DNA of 64,000 nucleotides from Phocaeicola salanitronis DSM 18170 (GCF_000190575.1 NC_015164.1:1736001-1800000), one strand, 5' to 3'. Shown: positions 18,083-27,300, numbered from the stretch's first letter. The notes: a model not told the origin generated them from the letters alone. Made by a program: numbers and translations.

Positions 18083-19207
18083 ATGAAAAAGAAAGTCTTA
18101 TTCATCGACCGCGACGGGACATTGGTCATCGAACCTCCTATCGACTATCAGCTCGACTCGTTCGAAAAGCTGGAGTTCTACCCGAAAGTGTTCCGGAACC
18201 TGCACTTTATCCGCACCCGCCTCGACTTTGAATTCGTAATGGTGACCAACCAAGACGGATTAGGTACGGATTCTTTCCCCGAAGACACGTTCTGGCCCGT
18301 ACACAACCTGATACTGAAAACCTTCGCAAGCGAAGGCATCACCTTCGATGATATCTGCATCGACCGCTCGTTTCCCGAAGACAATGCGCCTACCCGCAAA
18401 CCGAGAACGGGAATGCTCACCCGGTATATAGATAAGGAGGAATACGACCTTGCCGGAAGCTTCGTCATCGGAGACCGCGCCACGGATGTAGAACTTGCCA
18501 AGAACTTAGGATGCCGTGCTATCCTGTTGCAACCCGATACATCTCTGCTGGAAAACGAAAAACTAAAAAACACATGCGCCCTTGCTACGACCGATTGGGA
18601 CCGCATAGCGGAATTCCTTTTTGCGGGAGAGCGCATCGCCGAGGTAAAGCGTACCACGAAAGAAACCGACATCGATGTCCGCATCAACTTAGACGGAAAC
18701 GGAAGATGCGACATCTCCACCGGACTGGGCTTCTTTGACCACATGCTGGAACAGATAGGAAAACACGGAGGCATCGACCTGACCGTCCGTGTGAAAGGAG
18801 ACTTATACGTAGACGAACATCATACGATAGAAGATACCGCCATCGCCTTGGGCGAATGCCTCTATCAGGCATTGGGAAGCAAGCGCGGCATCGAGCGGTA
18901 CGGGTATTGCCTGCCCATGGACGATTGCCTGTGCCAAGTGGCGCTCGACTTCGGAGGGCGTGCCTGGCTGGTATGGGACGCTTCGTTCCGCCGCGAGAAA
19001 ATAGGCGAGATGCCCACCGAGATGTTCCTGCATTTCTTTAAATCATTAAGCGATGCCGCCCGCATGAACCTGCACATCCGTGCCGAAGGCGAGAACGAGC
19101 ACCACAAGATAGAAGGCATCTTCAAAGCCCTTGCCCGAAGCCTTAAAATGGCTATCCGCCGCGATATCTATCATTACGAAGTGCCGTCGAGCAAAGGAAG
19201 CTTATAG
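18083..19207 (+). CDS. hisB: Bifunctional histidinol-phosphatase / imidazoleglycerol-phosphate dehydratase
   Basis: 374 residues. N-terminal HAD-type histidinol phosphatase (residues 1-165) with the DxDGT motif FIDRDGTLV and downstream [18 protein letters not shown]-terminal imidazoleglycerol-phosphate dehydratase (about 185-374) with its metal-binding motifs [30 protein letters not shown] and [16 protein letters not shown]. The fusion order matches enterobacterial and Bacteroidota HisB. It performs two non-consecutive steps of the pathway. It is the last his gene here; hisH, hisA, hisF and hisIE are not in the window and must lie elsewhere. Transcription ends at an inverted repeat shared with the convergent DUF4301 gene. 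Confidence 0.97.
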   Translation: MKKKVLFIDRDGTLVIEPPIDYQLDSFEKLEFYPKVFRNLHFIRTRLDFEFVMVTNQDGLGTDSFPEDTFWPVHNLILKTFASEGITFDDICIDRSFPEDNAPTRKPRTGMLTRYIDKEEYDLAGSFVIGDRATDVELAKNLGCRAILLQPDTSLLENEKLKNTCALATTDWDRIAEFLFAGERIAEVKRTTKETDIDVRINLDGNGRCDISTGLGFFDHMLEQIGKHGGIDLTVRVKGDLYVDEHHTIEDTAIALGECLYQALGSKRGIERYGYCLPMDDCLCQVALDFGGRAWLVWDASFRREKIGEMPTEMFLHFFKSLSDAARMNLHIRAEGENEHHKIEGIFKALARSLKMAIRRDIYHYEVPSSKGSL

Positions 19208-19218
19208 AATTAACAATT

Positions 19219-19278
19219 GATAATTGACAATGGACGGTTATTTTATCTAATCCGCCCACATGTCAATTATCCATTGTC
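19219..19278. terminator. Hairpin between convergent hisB and DUF4301 genes
   Basis: GATAATTGACA (19219-19229) pairs perfectly with TGTCAATTATC (19261-19271). An overlapping alternative pairs GACAATGG (19226-19233) with CCATTGTC (19271-19278). It sits between two convergent stop codons, so a bidirectional terminator is likely. Confidence 0.55.
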
Positions 19279-19281
19279 AAT

Positions 19282-20805
19282 TTACTGGTGCTGCTCACGC
19301 AACAGGTCGTTCACGGTTTTTACCGGATTGAAGGTGCTGAGGGGCACTTCTACGAAAACCGTGCTCCAGTCGCTCATCGAACCGTTCCACAAGCCCGGAA
19401 GCTCCAGTGCCTTCAGGTCTTTTCCGTTCTTCGACTTATAGGAAATAAAGCCTGTAGCCTTGTCTACATAGTCCGTCAGGTTAAACTTATTCCCTTTGTA
19501 GTCGCGCACGGCGCAAACCAAGTCTACCGGATTGAAATGTGTGCCTTGCTCGAACATCGCCTTCTTTTCAGGGTCTTTCATGTCGATTTGCGAGCTTTCC
19601 AAGATTTGGAGCGATACGGTACCGTCGGGATTGTATGCCAAGAACGGGCCTCCGCCCGGCTCGCCTACATTCTTCACCATGCCGCACACACGCATCGGAC
19701 GGTTCAGCTTCTTACGCAAGTAAATGACCAGGTCGGCATCTTCCATATCCTTGATGTCTTCCTTGCGGCAACGCAACTGCTGCTGTACGAAACGGATGAT
19801 GTTTTCCAACTGTTCGTGGCTGTAATGCCCGCTATCCAGCAATTCCAAGTAATCGAATGCCTGCTTCTGAAGGGTTACCAATACACCGGCAAGCAGTTTC
19901 TTATACGTAACGGTATCGGCTTTCAGGCGGTCGGGGACCACATTGTCGATGTTCTTGATGAACACGATGTCGGCATCCAGGTCGTTCAGGTTCTCAATCA
20001 ACGCCCCATGGCCACCCGGACGGAAAAGCAGCTTGCCCTTATCGTCGCGGAAAGGCTTGTTCTCCATGTCAGCTGCAATCGTATCGGTGCTGGGCTTCTG
20101 CTCGGAGAACGAAATGTCGTACTCCACGCCGTACTTTTGCGCGTATTCGCCCACTTTGGCATCAACCAGCTTCTCGAAAAGCGCCCGGTGTTCTGCCGAT
20201 ACGGTGAAATGCACATTCACCTTACCCGTCTTCCCTGCGGCATAAAGCGCGCCTTCCACCAAGTGTTCTTCCAGCGGCGTACGTACCCCGTCGGCATAGC
20301 GGTGGAACTTCAACAAGCCTTTCGGAAGCGAACCGTAATTCAATCCGGCAGCTTCAAGCAGGTTCGACACTACAGCCTTGTAATCATGCTCCGCCAGCAA
20401 GGCATCGATGTTCTTGCCCGTGTTATCCAGACAAGCCGCATTCAGGTCATTGTAGAAAGCGAAATCGTGAATGTGGTCGAAGAATTTCTTTTCGAAATCG
20501 GTAGAGGGCATATCATAATCCGCTCCCAAGAACTCGAACATATTCTTAAACATACGGCTTGCCGCTCCCGATGCCGGAACAAACTTCACCACCTTCCGGT
20601 CGCCGTTCTTGTAAGCATCCCATGCAGCCAGGTATTTCTTCTGCATGTCTTCGTCTGCTACCATAATGCCGTTATTCTCTACGGATGCGGCTCCCGCCAA
20701 ACGCAAAAAAGGAAAACCTTTTTCGAAACAAGCCAACTGCTCTTCAATCTGTTTCTCGGAAATTCCTTTCTTTTCCAACAATTCTTTGTCTTCGTGTGTT
20801 AACAT
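19282..20805 (-). CDS. DUF4301 family protein
   Basis: 507 residues; I recognise the protein as DUF4301, a Bacteroidota-enriched family of unknown function. The segment VKFVPASGAASRMFKNMFEFL (about residues 75-95) and the later FRPGGHGALIENLNDLDADIVFIKNIDNVVPD resemble parts of nucleotidyltransferase (sugar-phosphate nucleotidylyltransferase-like) folds, but no enzymatic activity can be assigned. There is no signal peptide. It is transcribed alone, convergent with hisB, from a promoter box at 20852-20859. The opposite strand is open for 504 codons, which is a codon-composition effect and not a second gene. Confidence 0.85.
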   Translation of the reverse strand: MLTHEDKELLEKKGISEKQIEEQLACFEKGFPFLRLAGAASVENNGIMVADEDMQKKYLAAWDAYKNGDRKVVKFVPASGAASRMFKNMFEFLGADYDMPSTDFEKKFFDHIHDFAFYNDLNAACLDNTGKNIDALLAEHDYKAVVSNLLEAAGLNYGSLPKGLLKFHRYADGVRTPLEEHLVEGALYAAGKTGKVNVHFTVSAEHRALFEKLVDAKVGEYAQKYGVEYDISFSEQKPSTDTIAADMENKPFRDDKGKLLFRPGGHGALIENLNDLDADIVFIKNIDNVVPDRLKADTVTYKKLLAGVLVTLQKQAFDYLELLDSGHYSHEQLENIIRFVQQQLRCRKEDIKDMEDADLVIYLRKKLNRPMRVCGMVKNVGEPGGGPFLAYNPDGTVSLQILESSQIDMKDPEKKAMFEQGTHFNPVDLVCAVRDYKGNKFNLTDYVDKATGFISYKSKNGKDLKALELPGLWNGSMSDWSTVFVEVPLSTFNPVKTVNDLLREQHQ

Positions 20806-20851
20806 ATATGATAAATTTAAGCAATGAATAACCTTTAAACGATTACACCCC

Positions 20852-20859
20852 CAAAAATA
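20852..20859 (-). promoter_or_regulatory. Putative -7 promoter box of the DUF4301 gene
   Basis: The minus strand reads TATTTTTG, an exact TAnnTTTG match 46 bp upstream of the start codon. Confidence 0.5.
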
Positions 20860-20995
20860 TAAAAAAATCGCAAACTCTGCACAGATAATAAAGAAAAAAA
20901 GTAACTTTACAAACGAAAATGAAGAATGAAGAACGAAAGAATGAAGAATAAACGCCTTTTCATCCGCATGTAATTCTTCATTCTTAATACGAATC

Positions 20996-21152
20996 AGGAG
21001 TTAAACGTAGTTATGTTTCACAGGAGTTATCACTTCGTTCAGGAGTTAAAGGCCAATAGTCCTGCTTCTGAAAGCGGTGCAAGAGGTATTGGCTTCTAAC
21101 TCCCAGCCCGCCCAGCGGGCGATAACTCCATCTAACTCCCTTTTAACTCCTG
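20996..21152. repeat. AGGAGTTA-type intergenic repeat element, copy 2
   Basis: Contains several AGGAGTTA octamers on one side and TAACTCC complements on the other, with AGGAGTTAAAGGCCAATAG and GGTATTGGCTTCTAACTCCC as internal landmarks. It aligns with the reverse complement of 16818-16934. Together with a short inverted pair (AATGAAGAATGAAGAA near 20920, TTCTTCATTCTT near 20974) it fills the 374-bp gap before relA. Confidence 0.6.
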
Positions 21153-21179
21153 ATTGGCATTCTTAATTAAAAAAGCATT

Positions 21180-23396
21180 ATGGAAGAGCAAGTATTTTTC
21201 ACACCGCAAGAACATACACAACTCATACCGCTTTACAGGCACCTGCTGCACCTGTCGGGCGATACGTTGCAAAAGGACGACTGCCGCAACCTGAAGCGGC
21301 ACCTCATCCAAGCCCTGTCGGAAGGGAACATCCCCCGGAATGCATTCGGAATGAATCCGGTCATCAAAGACATGCAGACCGCCATCATCGTGGCAGAGGA
21401 AATCGGGATGCGCCGGGCTTCCATCTTGGGCATCATGCTCCACGAATCGGTGAAGTACCGCCTGTGCACGCTGGAATCCGTCCGCCAGATGTATGGAGAA
21501 GACGTGGCAGGCATCATCCGCGGACTGGTCAAGATAAACGAACTGTACGAGAAAAACCCAGCCATCGAATCGGAGAACTTCCGGAACCTGCTCCTCTCGT
21601 TTGCCGAAGACATGCGCGTTATCCTTATCATGATAGCCGACCGCGTGAACATCATGCGCCAAATCAAGGACAACCCTAACGAAGAAGCAAGACAGGAAGT
21701 ATCCAACGAAGCGGCGTACCTCTACGCCCCTTTGGCACACAAACTGGGGCTGTACAAGCTGAAATCGGAACTGGAAGACCTCTCGCTGAAATATACCCGT
21801 CACGATGTGTACTACCATATCAAAGACAAGCTGAATGCCACGAAAGCGGCACGCGACCGCTACATCGACGCTTTCATCGAACCGGTAAAGAAAAAGCTGG
21901 AGGAAAGCGGGCTGAAGTTCCACATCAAGGGACGCACCAAGTCCATCCACTCCATCTACCAGAAGATGAAAAAGCAGGGATGCCCTTTCGAAGGCGTGTA
22001 CGACCTGTTTGCCATACGCATCATCCTCGACTCGCCCCTCGATAAGGAAAAGCAGGAATGCTGGCAGGCATATTCTATCGTGACCGACATGTACCTGCCC
22101 AACCCCAAGCGGCTCCGCGACTGGCTTTCCGTACCCAAAAGCAACGGATACGAATCGCTCCACATCACCGTGATGGGTCCCGAAGGCAAATGGGTGGAAG
22201 TGCAGATACGTACCGAACGGATGGACGAAATAGCCGAAAAAGGACTTGCCGCACACTGGCGGTACAAAGGCGTCAAAGGCGAAACAGGACTGGACGAATG
22301 GCTGAACTCCATACGCGAGACCTTGGAAAACGCGGACGGAGACACCGAAACCATCGACCAGTTCAAACTCGACCTGTATAAAGACGAAGTGTTCGTGTTC
22401 AGCCCCAAGGGCGACCTCTACAAGCTGCCTCAGGGAGCTACCGTGCTCGATTTCGCCTTCGCCATCCATTCCAACTTGGGATGCCGGTGCGTAGGCGCAA
22501 AGGTAAACGGAAGGAACGTCCAGCTCCGCCACGCCCTGAACAACGGAGACCAGGTGGAAATCATGACATCCGCCACCCAAACACCTAAGCGCGACTGGCT
22601 GAACTTTGTCACCACCTCGAAGGCACGCACCAAGATACGCCAGGCACTGAAGGAACTGGTGGCACGCCAAACCGAGTTCGCACGCGAAACCTTGGAACGG
22701 AAATTCAAGAACCGCAAGATAGAGTACGACGAAGCCATCCTGATGCGGCTCATCAAGAAGTCAGGATTCAAAACCGTGACCGACTTCTATCAAAGCATCG
22801 CCAACGAAACTACAGACACCAATACCCTGATAGACAACTATCTGGAGATGCAACGCCGGGAAAACGAGCAACACGAGGAAGTGGCATACCGAAGCGCCGA
22901 AGGCTTCAACATGCAGCAAGCGCAAGAGGAAAAGAACCCCTACAAAGACGATGTGCTGGTCATCGACCAGCACCTGAAAGGCATCGACTTTAAGCTGGCA
23001 CGGTGTTGCAATCCCATCTACGGCGATGATGTGTTCGGCTTTGTCACCATATCGGGAGGCATCAAGATACACCGCTCGGACTGCCCCAACGCACCCGAAC
23101 TGAAGGCACGCTTCCCCTACCGCATCGTGCGCGCACGCTGGGCAGGAAAGAGTCAGGGCAAGCAGTATCCCATCACGCTCCGCATCGTGGGGCACGACGA
23201 TATCGGCATCGTGACCAACATCACCTCCATTATCAACAAAGAGGAAAACATCCTGCTCCGCTCCATCAGCATCGACTCGAACGACGGACTCTTCTCGGGA
23301 ATGCTGACGGTCATGGTAGACGATACCGCCAAGCTGGAAGCCCTCATCCGGAAACTGAAAACCGTAAAAGGCGTAAAACAAGTGAACCGAGGATGA
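21180..23396 (+). CDS. relA: RelA/SpoT-family (p)ppGpp synthetase with degenerate hydrolase domain
   Basis: 738 residues. Domain order: HD-hydrolase-like region (about 20-190), synthetase (about 230-345, with KGRTKSIHSIYQKM and VYDLFAIRIILDS), TGS (about 390-450, VFVFSPKGDLYKLPQGATVL), a zinc-finger/conserved-cysteine region (about 600-640, LARCCNPIYGDDVFGF) and a C-terminal ACT domain (about 660-735). In hydrolase-active members the metal motifs are HDxxED and a later LHNMR; here they read LHESVKYR (87-94) and ADRVNIMR (153-160), so metal-binding residues are missing and the protein is probably synthetase-only, like RelA. It raises (p)ppGpp during starvation. A second, bifunctional SpoT would be expected elsewhere in the genome. 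Confidence 0.93.
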   Translation: MEEQVFFTPQEHTQLIPLYRHLLHLSGDTLQKDDCRNLKRHLIQALSEGNIPRNAFGMNPVIKDMQTAIIVAEEIGMRRASILGIMLHESVKYRLCTLESVRQMYGEDVAGIIRGLVKINELYEKNPAIESENFRNLLLSFAEDMRVILIMIADRVNIMRQIKDNPNEEARQEVSNEAAYLYAPLAHKLGLYKLKSELEDLSLKYTRHDVYYHIKDKLNATKAARDRYIDAFIEPVKKKLEESGLKFHIKGRTKSIHSIYQKMKKQGCPFEGVYDLFAIRIILDSPLDKEKQECWQAYSIVTDMYLPNPKRLRDWLSVPKSNGYESLHITVMGPEGKWVEVQIRTERMDEIAEKGLAAHWRYKGVKGETGLDEWLNSIRETLENADGDTETIDQFKLDLYKDEVFVFSPKGDLYKLPQGATVLDFAFAIHSNLGCRCVGAKVNGRNVQLRHALNNGDQVEIMTSATQTPKRDWLNFVTTSKARTKIRQALKELVARQTEFARETLERKFKNRKIEYDEAILMRLIKKSGFKTVTDFYQSIANETTDTNTLIDNYLEMQRRENEQHEEVAYRSAEGFNMQQAQEEKNPYKDDVLVIDQHLKGIDFKLARCCNPIYGDDVFGFVTISGGIKIHRSDCPNAPELKARFPYRIVRARWAGKSQGKQYPITLRIVGHDDIGIVTNITSIINKEENILLRSISIDSNDGLFSGMLTVMVDDTAKLEALIRKLKTVKGVKQVNRG

Positions 23397-23427
23397 TGAG
23401 CAATGGAAAATGGACATGCGGAATTGA

Positions 23428-23499
23428 TTGAAACGCAGATTTTCGCAGAAAATAATTTATAAAATAATCTGTGTTAATCTGCGGAAATCCGCGTTTCAA
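23428..23499. repeat. Inverted repeat after relA
   Basis: TTGAAACGCAGATTTTCGCA (from 23428) is mirrored by a right arm ending CCGCGTTTCAA (23478-23499), with two mismatches and an AT-rich loop. It resembles the CACAGATT-type repeats at 18005 and 42025 and may end the relA transcript. Confidence 0.55.
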
Positions 23500-23533
23500 A
23501 AAACTCAAAAACTCAAAAACTTAAAAATTCAAT

Positions 23534-24238
23534 ATGAAAAAAACAATTTTATTTATCTTTGTCATTCTGGCATGCCACGTAAGCCATGCCCAGTATTTTT
23601 GCACGACAGAAGGAACCGAGCTTCACTATGTGAACTACGATGAAGCAGGACAAAGCGTATCAAACGAGACGGCTGTAGTAGGATATGCGGGAAGAAACGG
23701 AGAAAACGTATCGGCATCATACATCAACAAGATTGTGACCAACAAGCAGAAAGGGAACACCAGCTACACACGTTTCGACTGGAACTACGACGGAAACCAA
23801 ACGGTGTGTGTAGAAGACCTGATGTTCGGACCCTATATCGACTCCGATTCCGACCCTGCCAAATATGACACCGCGGCACGTACCGCCATGCAAGAAGAAC
23901 TGAAATTCAAGGGTAACAATGCCTTGGTGCTCAAACGTCAGGCAAAAGCAGGCGAAAGCATGCCCGACCGCTCGTACTCGCTCATCGCAAACATGCTGAA
24001 AAACGAAATTACCATCTCGGGCGCCACCTACATGGGAGAAGAACGCATAAGCACCACCGCCGGGAAGTTCGATTGCCTCAAGATTTCGTACCTGAAGCGA
24101 ACCAAAGTGTTGCTGAAAAGCACCACCCACCGCATCAATGAATGGTACGCCGAAGGCATCGGGCTGGTAAAGTCCGAATCGTTCGACATGAAAGGAAAAC
24201 CCGCAGGAAAAACCTTGCTGGTGAAAATCGTGAAGTGA
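23534..24238 (+). CDS. Small secreted protein, DUF3108/TapB-like
   Basis: 234 residues starting MKKTILFIFVILACHVSHAQ, a signal peptide ending at Ala-Gln, so the mature protein is periplasmic or exported. The body is beta-rich, with GTELHYVNYDEAGQSV, YTRFDWNYDG and a C-terminal KFDCLKISYLKRTK...INEWYAEGIGLVKSESFD, which resembles the DUF3108/TapB-like group of Bacteroidota proteins. No catalytic motif is visible. It lies 138 bp downstream of relA with a repeat element in between, so co-transcription is uncertain. It converges on the acyl-CoA ligase gene. Confidence 0.7.
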   Translation: MKKTILFIFVILACHVSHAQYFCTTEGTELHYVNYDEAGQSVSNETAVVGYAGRNGENVSASYINKIVTNKQKGNTSYTRFDWNYDGNQTVCVEDLMFGPYIDSDSDPAKYDTAARTAMQEELKFKGNNALVLKRQAKAGESMPDRSYSLIANMLKNEITISGATYMGEERISTTAGKFDCLKISYLKRTKVLLKSTTHRINEWYAEGIGLVKSESFDMKGKPAGKTLLVKIVK

Positions 24239-24270
24239 TTTATAATTTATACTTTACGCGGGTTAGAATT

Positions 24271-24365
24271 GTGCATTTCCACATCACCTGCACGAACAAC
24301 CTCAAAGAGGTTTAATCTTTTCGAAGTTGTCAGCAAATGCGGGGACTGGCGATGTAGAAATGCAC
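24271..24365. terminator. Nested hairpins between convergent genes
   Basis: An outer inverted repeat pairs GTGCATTTCCACATCACC (24271-24288) with GGCGATGTAGAAATGCAC (24348-24365), 16 of 18 positions. Inside it, AACCTC-AAA-GAGGTT (24298-24312) followed by TAATCTTTT is a small intrinsic terminator for the plus-strand gene. Confidence 0.55.
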
Positions 24366-24392
24366 CAATCTGTACCGCGCACGATATAATTG

Positions 24393-26045
24393 TCAAATGA
24401 TTTCAATCCCCTGCTCCGCGCAAAGCTTGAGGCTCAGTTCTTTCAGCTTGAACTTCTGTATCTTTCCGCTTCCCGTCATGGGGAACTCCTTGACGAAGAA
24501 GATATACTTCGGTATCTTGTAGCGGGCAATCTTGCCCTCGCAGAACTCGCGCACGTCGAACTCGTTCATCGTGCAGCCCTCGTGCAGGATGATGAAGGCA
24601 CCTACCGCCTCGCCGTATTTCTTCGACGGCACACCTGCCACCTGCACGTCCTTGATGCCCGGCATCTGGTAGAGGAACTCCTCTATCTCGCGCGGATAAA
24701 TGTTCTCGCCCCCGCGGATTATCATGTCCTTGATGCGCCCCGTGATGCGGTAATTCCCGTGCTCGTCCTTCACGCCCAAGTCGCCCGAGTGCAGGAAACC
24801 GTGCCGGTCTATCACCTCGGCGGTGGCCTGCGGGTTCTTGTAATAACCCTTCATGTTGTTGTAGCCCCGGTTGCACATCTCGCCCTGCACGCCTACGGGA
24901 CATTCCTCGCCCGTCTCGGGGTCGATTACCTTCACCTCGGTAAACTCAAAGTCACGCCCCACGGTGTTGAAGCGCACCTCGGCAGGGTCGTCTATGCGGC
25001 TATGCGTCATGCCTGGCGAAGTTTCGGTCAGCCCGTACACGCTGGTCACCTTCATATACATCTTCTCCTCCACCTGCTTCATCAGCTCCACAGGGCAGAG
25101 CGAGCCTGCCATGATGCCCGTACGCAGGCACGAAAGGTCGAACATGTCAAACATCGGGTGGTTCAGCTCGGCAATGAACATCGTGGGCACACCGTAAAGC
25201 GCCGTACAGCGTTCCTTATGGACAGACGCCAGCACCACCAGCGGGTCGAAACGTTCCACCATTACCTCCGTACAGCCGTGGGTGAGGCAATTCATCGTGG
25301 CAAGCACCACGCCGAAACAATGGAACAGGGGCACACATACACACAGCTTGTCGTCCTGGGTAAACTTCATGTGCTCGCCCGTCAGGAAACCGTTGTTGGC
25401 AATGTTGTAATGCGTCAGCATCACGCCCTTGGGGAATCCCGTGGTGCCCGACGTGTATTGCATGTTCACCGTGTCGTGGCAGTTCACTCTCTTCTTGGCT
25501 TCCGCCAGCACATCATCCTCGATGTTGTTCCCCAGGAGCAAGATTTCCGCCGTATTATACATCCCGCGGTATTTCTCCTGCCCGATATAGATAACGTTGC
25601 GCATGTAGGGGAAGCGTTTGCTCTTCATGTGCCCGCGCTCGAAAGTCTTCAGTTCGGGCAGCATCTTGTAGGTCATCTCCACAAAATTGCTGTCCCGCTC
25701 ACCGTCTACGATGCAGAGGGTATGCATGTCCGAGTTCTCGCACAGGTATTCCAGTTCCGCCTGCTTGTAGTTGGTGTTCACCGTAACGGCTACGGCACCT
25801 ATCTTGGCACAGGCATAGAGGAAGGTCAGCCAGTCGGGCACATTTTTCGCCCAGATGCCCACATGTGTGCCATGGGTCACCCCGATGGCAAGCAGCCCCT
25901 TTGCCATGTTGTCCACACGGCGGTTGAACTGGCTCCACGTAAAGCGCAGGTTGCGGTCGGAATAAACCAGGTATTCTTTGTCCGGCGACACGGCAGCCCA
26001 GTGTTCCAGCCAGTCGCCCAATGTCCGTTCTGAAAGTTGAATCAT
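24393..26045 (-). CDS. AMP-dependent acyl-CoA synthetase (fatty-acid type)
   Basis: 550 residues of the ANL adenylating superfamily, activating a carboxylic acid to acyl-AMP and then acyl-CoA. The P-loop [18 protein letters not shown] lies near residues 195-212, the A5-type motif [13 protein letters not shown] near 315, the hinge [21 protein letters not shown] near 420-440 with [15 protein letters not shown] after it, and the catalytic lysine in [15 protein letters not shown] near the C-terminus. The overall form is closest to medium/long-chain fatty acid CoA ligases; the substrate is not determined. It lies 445 bp downstream of an XRE-cupin regulator on the same strand. This pairing is often seen in Bacteroides, so the regulator may sense the ligase product. 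Confidence 0.93.
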   Translation of the reverse strand: MIQLSERTLGDWLEHWAAVSPDKEYLVYSDRNLRFTWSQFNRRVDNMAKGLLAIGVTHGTHVGIWAKNVPDWLTFLYACAKIGAVAVTVNTNYKQAELEYLCENSDMHTLCIVDGERDSNFVEMTYKMLPELKTFERGHMKSKRFPYMRNVIYIGQEKYRGMYNTAEILLLGNNIEDDVLAEAKKRVNCHDTVNMQYTSGTTGFPKGVMLTHYNIANNGFLTGEHMKFTQDDKLCVCVPLFHCFGVVLATMNCLTHGCTEVMVERFDPLVVLASVHKERCTALYGVPTMFIAELNHPMFDMFDLSCLRTGIMAGSLCPVELMKQVEEKMYMKVTSVYGLTETSPGMTHSRIDDPAEVRFNTVGRDFEFTEVKVIDPETGEECPVGVQGEMCNRGYNNMKGYYKNPQATAEVIDRHGFLHSGDLGVKDEHGNYRITGRIKDMIIRGGENIYPREIEEFLYQMPGIKDVQVAGVPSKKYGEAVGAFIILHEGCTMNEFDVREFCEGKIARYKIPKYIFFVKEFPMTGSGKIQKFKLKELSLKLCAEQGIEII

Positions 26046-26237
26046 AATAAATGGATTTAATCAATTAATAATTAACAATTAATAGTTAATAACGAAGGTA
26101 CGAACCAAGTGTGAACGCATGCGTTATCAACGTATTCACTATCAATTATTATAGCCAATCAGAAATGAATTGCGAAAAAACATTTGTCATGCTGAGTGCC
26201 CATTTCCAATGGAAACTCCATTCGATTATGACAGGTA

Positions 26238-26421
26238 TTGTCATCCTGAGCGCCAGCGAAGGATCTCGTAGACATCCACGTGGATGTGAGATTCTTCCTC
26301 CCTACAGTCGTCAGAATGACAAGAGGGTTAAGGATAATCCGTCATTGGTAACGAAGTGAAGCATCTCGGATGCGCCCACGTGGATGTACACGAGATCCTT
26401 CACGTTCGTTCAGGATGACAA
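26238..26421. repeat. 184-bp inverted repeat element of the GTCATCCTGAGC type
   Basis: The ends are TTGTCATCCTGA (26238-26249) and TCAGGATGACAA (26410-26421). The halves are imperfect mirror copies: GAAGGATCTCGT and CATCCACGTGG occur on one side, and their complements on the other. It fills most of the gap between the XRE-cupin gene and the ligase. No coding potential. Confidence 0.65.
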
Positions 26422-26437
26422 TACATCAAGATTTTTT

Positions 26438-26463
26438 CGCAAACCAATTTGTTCTACTATAAT
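26438..26463. repeat. CGCAAACCAA intergenic motif, copy 1
   Basis: CGCAAACCAATTTG followed by TTCTACTATAAT. It is nearly the same as 37004-37030 (CGCAAACCAACTTTG, then CTCTACTATAAT), so it is a dispersed repeat. Confidence 0.45.
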
Positions 26464-26490
26464 TATTAATTATTCACTATTAATTATTCA

Positions 26491-27066
26491 TTATACCGGT
26501 GTATAAATCACCGCCAGAATCTGTGCCGCCTGTCCTTCGAAGGCATGCACGTGATGCGGCACGATGGAGTCGTAATAAATCGTGTCCCCCTCTTCCAGCA
26601 GGTAAGTATATTTCCCGTAATTGATTTCGAGCGTTCCTTTCAGCACCATGATGAACTCCTCCCCTTCGTGTGCCGACAGGGTAAAGGCATCGTTGTTCGC
26701 ATCGATGTCGATGATGAACGGTTCCATGTGGCGGTCCGCCTTGCTGCGCGAGAGCGAATGGTAGTGCATGTGCTGGCGTGCGTCGACGGCATTGTTCGAA
26801 AAGCTGATGGTGTCGTCCGCTTCTCCGCGACGGCACACCACGGGACCGTCTTCTTCCGACTGGTCGTCAAGGAAAGTCCCCAGCCGTACACCCAGTGCGC
26901 GCGCTATCTTCAGCAGCGGGGCAAGCGAGGGGATGTCAATGTTGTTTTCTATGCGTTCAATCTGTCCGGCGGTAAGCCCTGTACGTTCCGCCAGTTCGTC
27001 GATGCTGATTTCCTTGGCGGTGCGCAAATCCTTTATTTTTTCTCCGATAATGTTCGTGCGGTCCAT
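26491..27066 (-). CDS. XRE-family regulator with C-terminal cupin domain
   Basis: 191 residues. An N-terminal XRE helix-turn-helix (about residues 8-65: IKDLRTAKEISIDELAERTG, then LTAGQIERIENNIDIPSL) is followed by a linker and a cupin_2 domain (about 115-188) with EFIMVLKGTLEINYGKYTYL, LEEGDTIYYDSIVPHHVHAF. In such regulators the cupin binds a small effector and the HTH binds the promoter, usually as repressor. It has its own promoter box (27099-27106) and a 23-bp tandem repeat array directly upstream that could hold its operators. The acyl-CoA ligase downstream is the likely target. Confidence 0.9.
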   Translation of the reverse strand: MDRTNIIGEKIKDLRTAKEISIDELAERTGLTAGQIERIENNIDIPSLAPLLKIARALGVRLGTFLDDQSEEDGPVVCRRGEADDTISFSNNAVDARQHMHYHSLSRSKADRHMEPFIIDIDANNDAFTLSAHEGEEFIMVLKGTLEINYGKYTYLLEEGDTIYYDSIVPHHVHAFEGQAAQILAVIYTPV

Positions 27067-27098
27067 AGTACGAATATTTTTATAAATTATACCGCCGA

Positions 27099-27106
27099 CA
27101 AAGATA
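27099..27106 (-). promoter_or_regulatory. Putative -7 promoter box of the XRE-cupin gene
   Basis: The minus strand reads TATCTTTG, an exact TAnnTTTG match 32 bp upstream of the start codon. Confidence 0.5.
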
Positions 27107-27142
27107 ATAAAGTTTTCTTAATTGACAATGAACTGACATGCT

Positions 27143-27219
27143 AATGTGCCAATGTGTCAATAAATAATGAGATAATGTGCCAATAAATTATGAGATAATG
27201 TGCCAATAAACAATGAGAT
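27143..27219. repeat. Tandem 23-bp repeats upstream of the XRE-cupin promoter
   Basis: Three consecutive units at 27151-27173, 27174-27196 and 27197-27219 share AATGTG(T/C)CAATAAA followed by NNATGAGAT, plus a truncated unit at 27143-27150. Differences are limited to three positions. It lies between the XRE promoter and the efflux operon terminator. Confidence 0.8.
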
Positions 27220-27254
27220 AAAAAGCCATCCTGCCGGTGTGGCGGGGATGGCTT
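27217..27254 (-). terminator. Intrinsic terminator of the RND efflux operon
   Basis: On the minus strand AAGCCATCC (complement of 27246-27254) pairs with GGATGGCTT (complement of 27223-27231), with a GC-rich inner loop, and is followed by a T-run. It lies about 45 bp after the stop of the outer-membrane factor gene. Confidence 0.75.
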
Positions 27255-27300
27255 GAAGAGCCGGCTTTCACAAGCAGACCCTGCATATAGAGCATGAAAG

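Noticed and set aside
19288..20802. 504-codon open frame antisense to the DUF4301 gene
   Set aside because: It runs fully opposite a recognisable gene, has no known domain and arises from the codon composition of the real gene. The promoter box fits the minus strand.
21132..22670. 512-codon open frame antisense to relA
   Set aside because: The relA domains are all on the plus strand. The antisense frame has His/Val/Phe-rich low-complexity content typical of reversed coding sequence.
24390..26033. 547-codon open frame antisense to the acyl-CoA synthetase
   Set aside because: It is a mirror of a well-recognised ANL enzyme with no motif of its own.
27143..27219. CRISPR-like direct repeats
   Set aside because: The units abut with no unique spacers, are only 23 bp long, and no cas gene is in the window.
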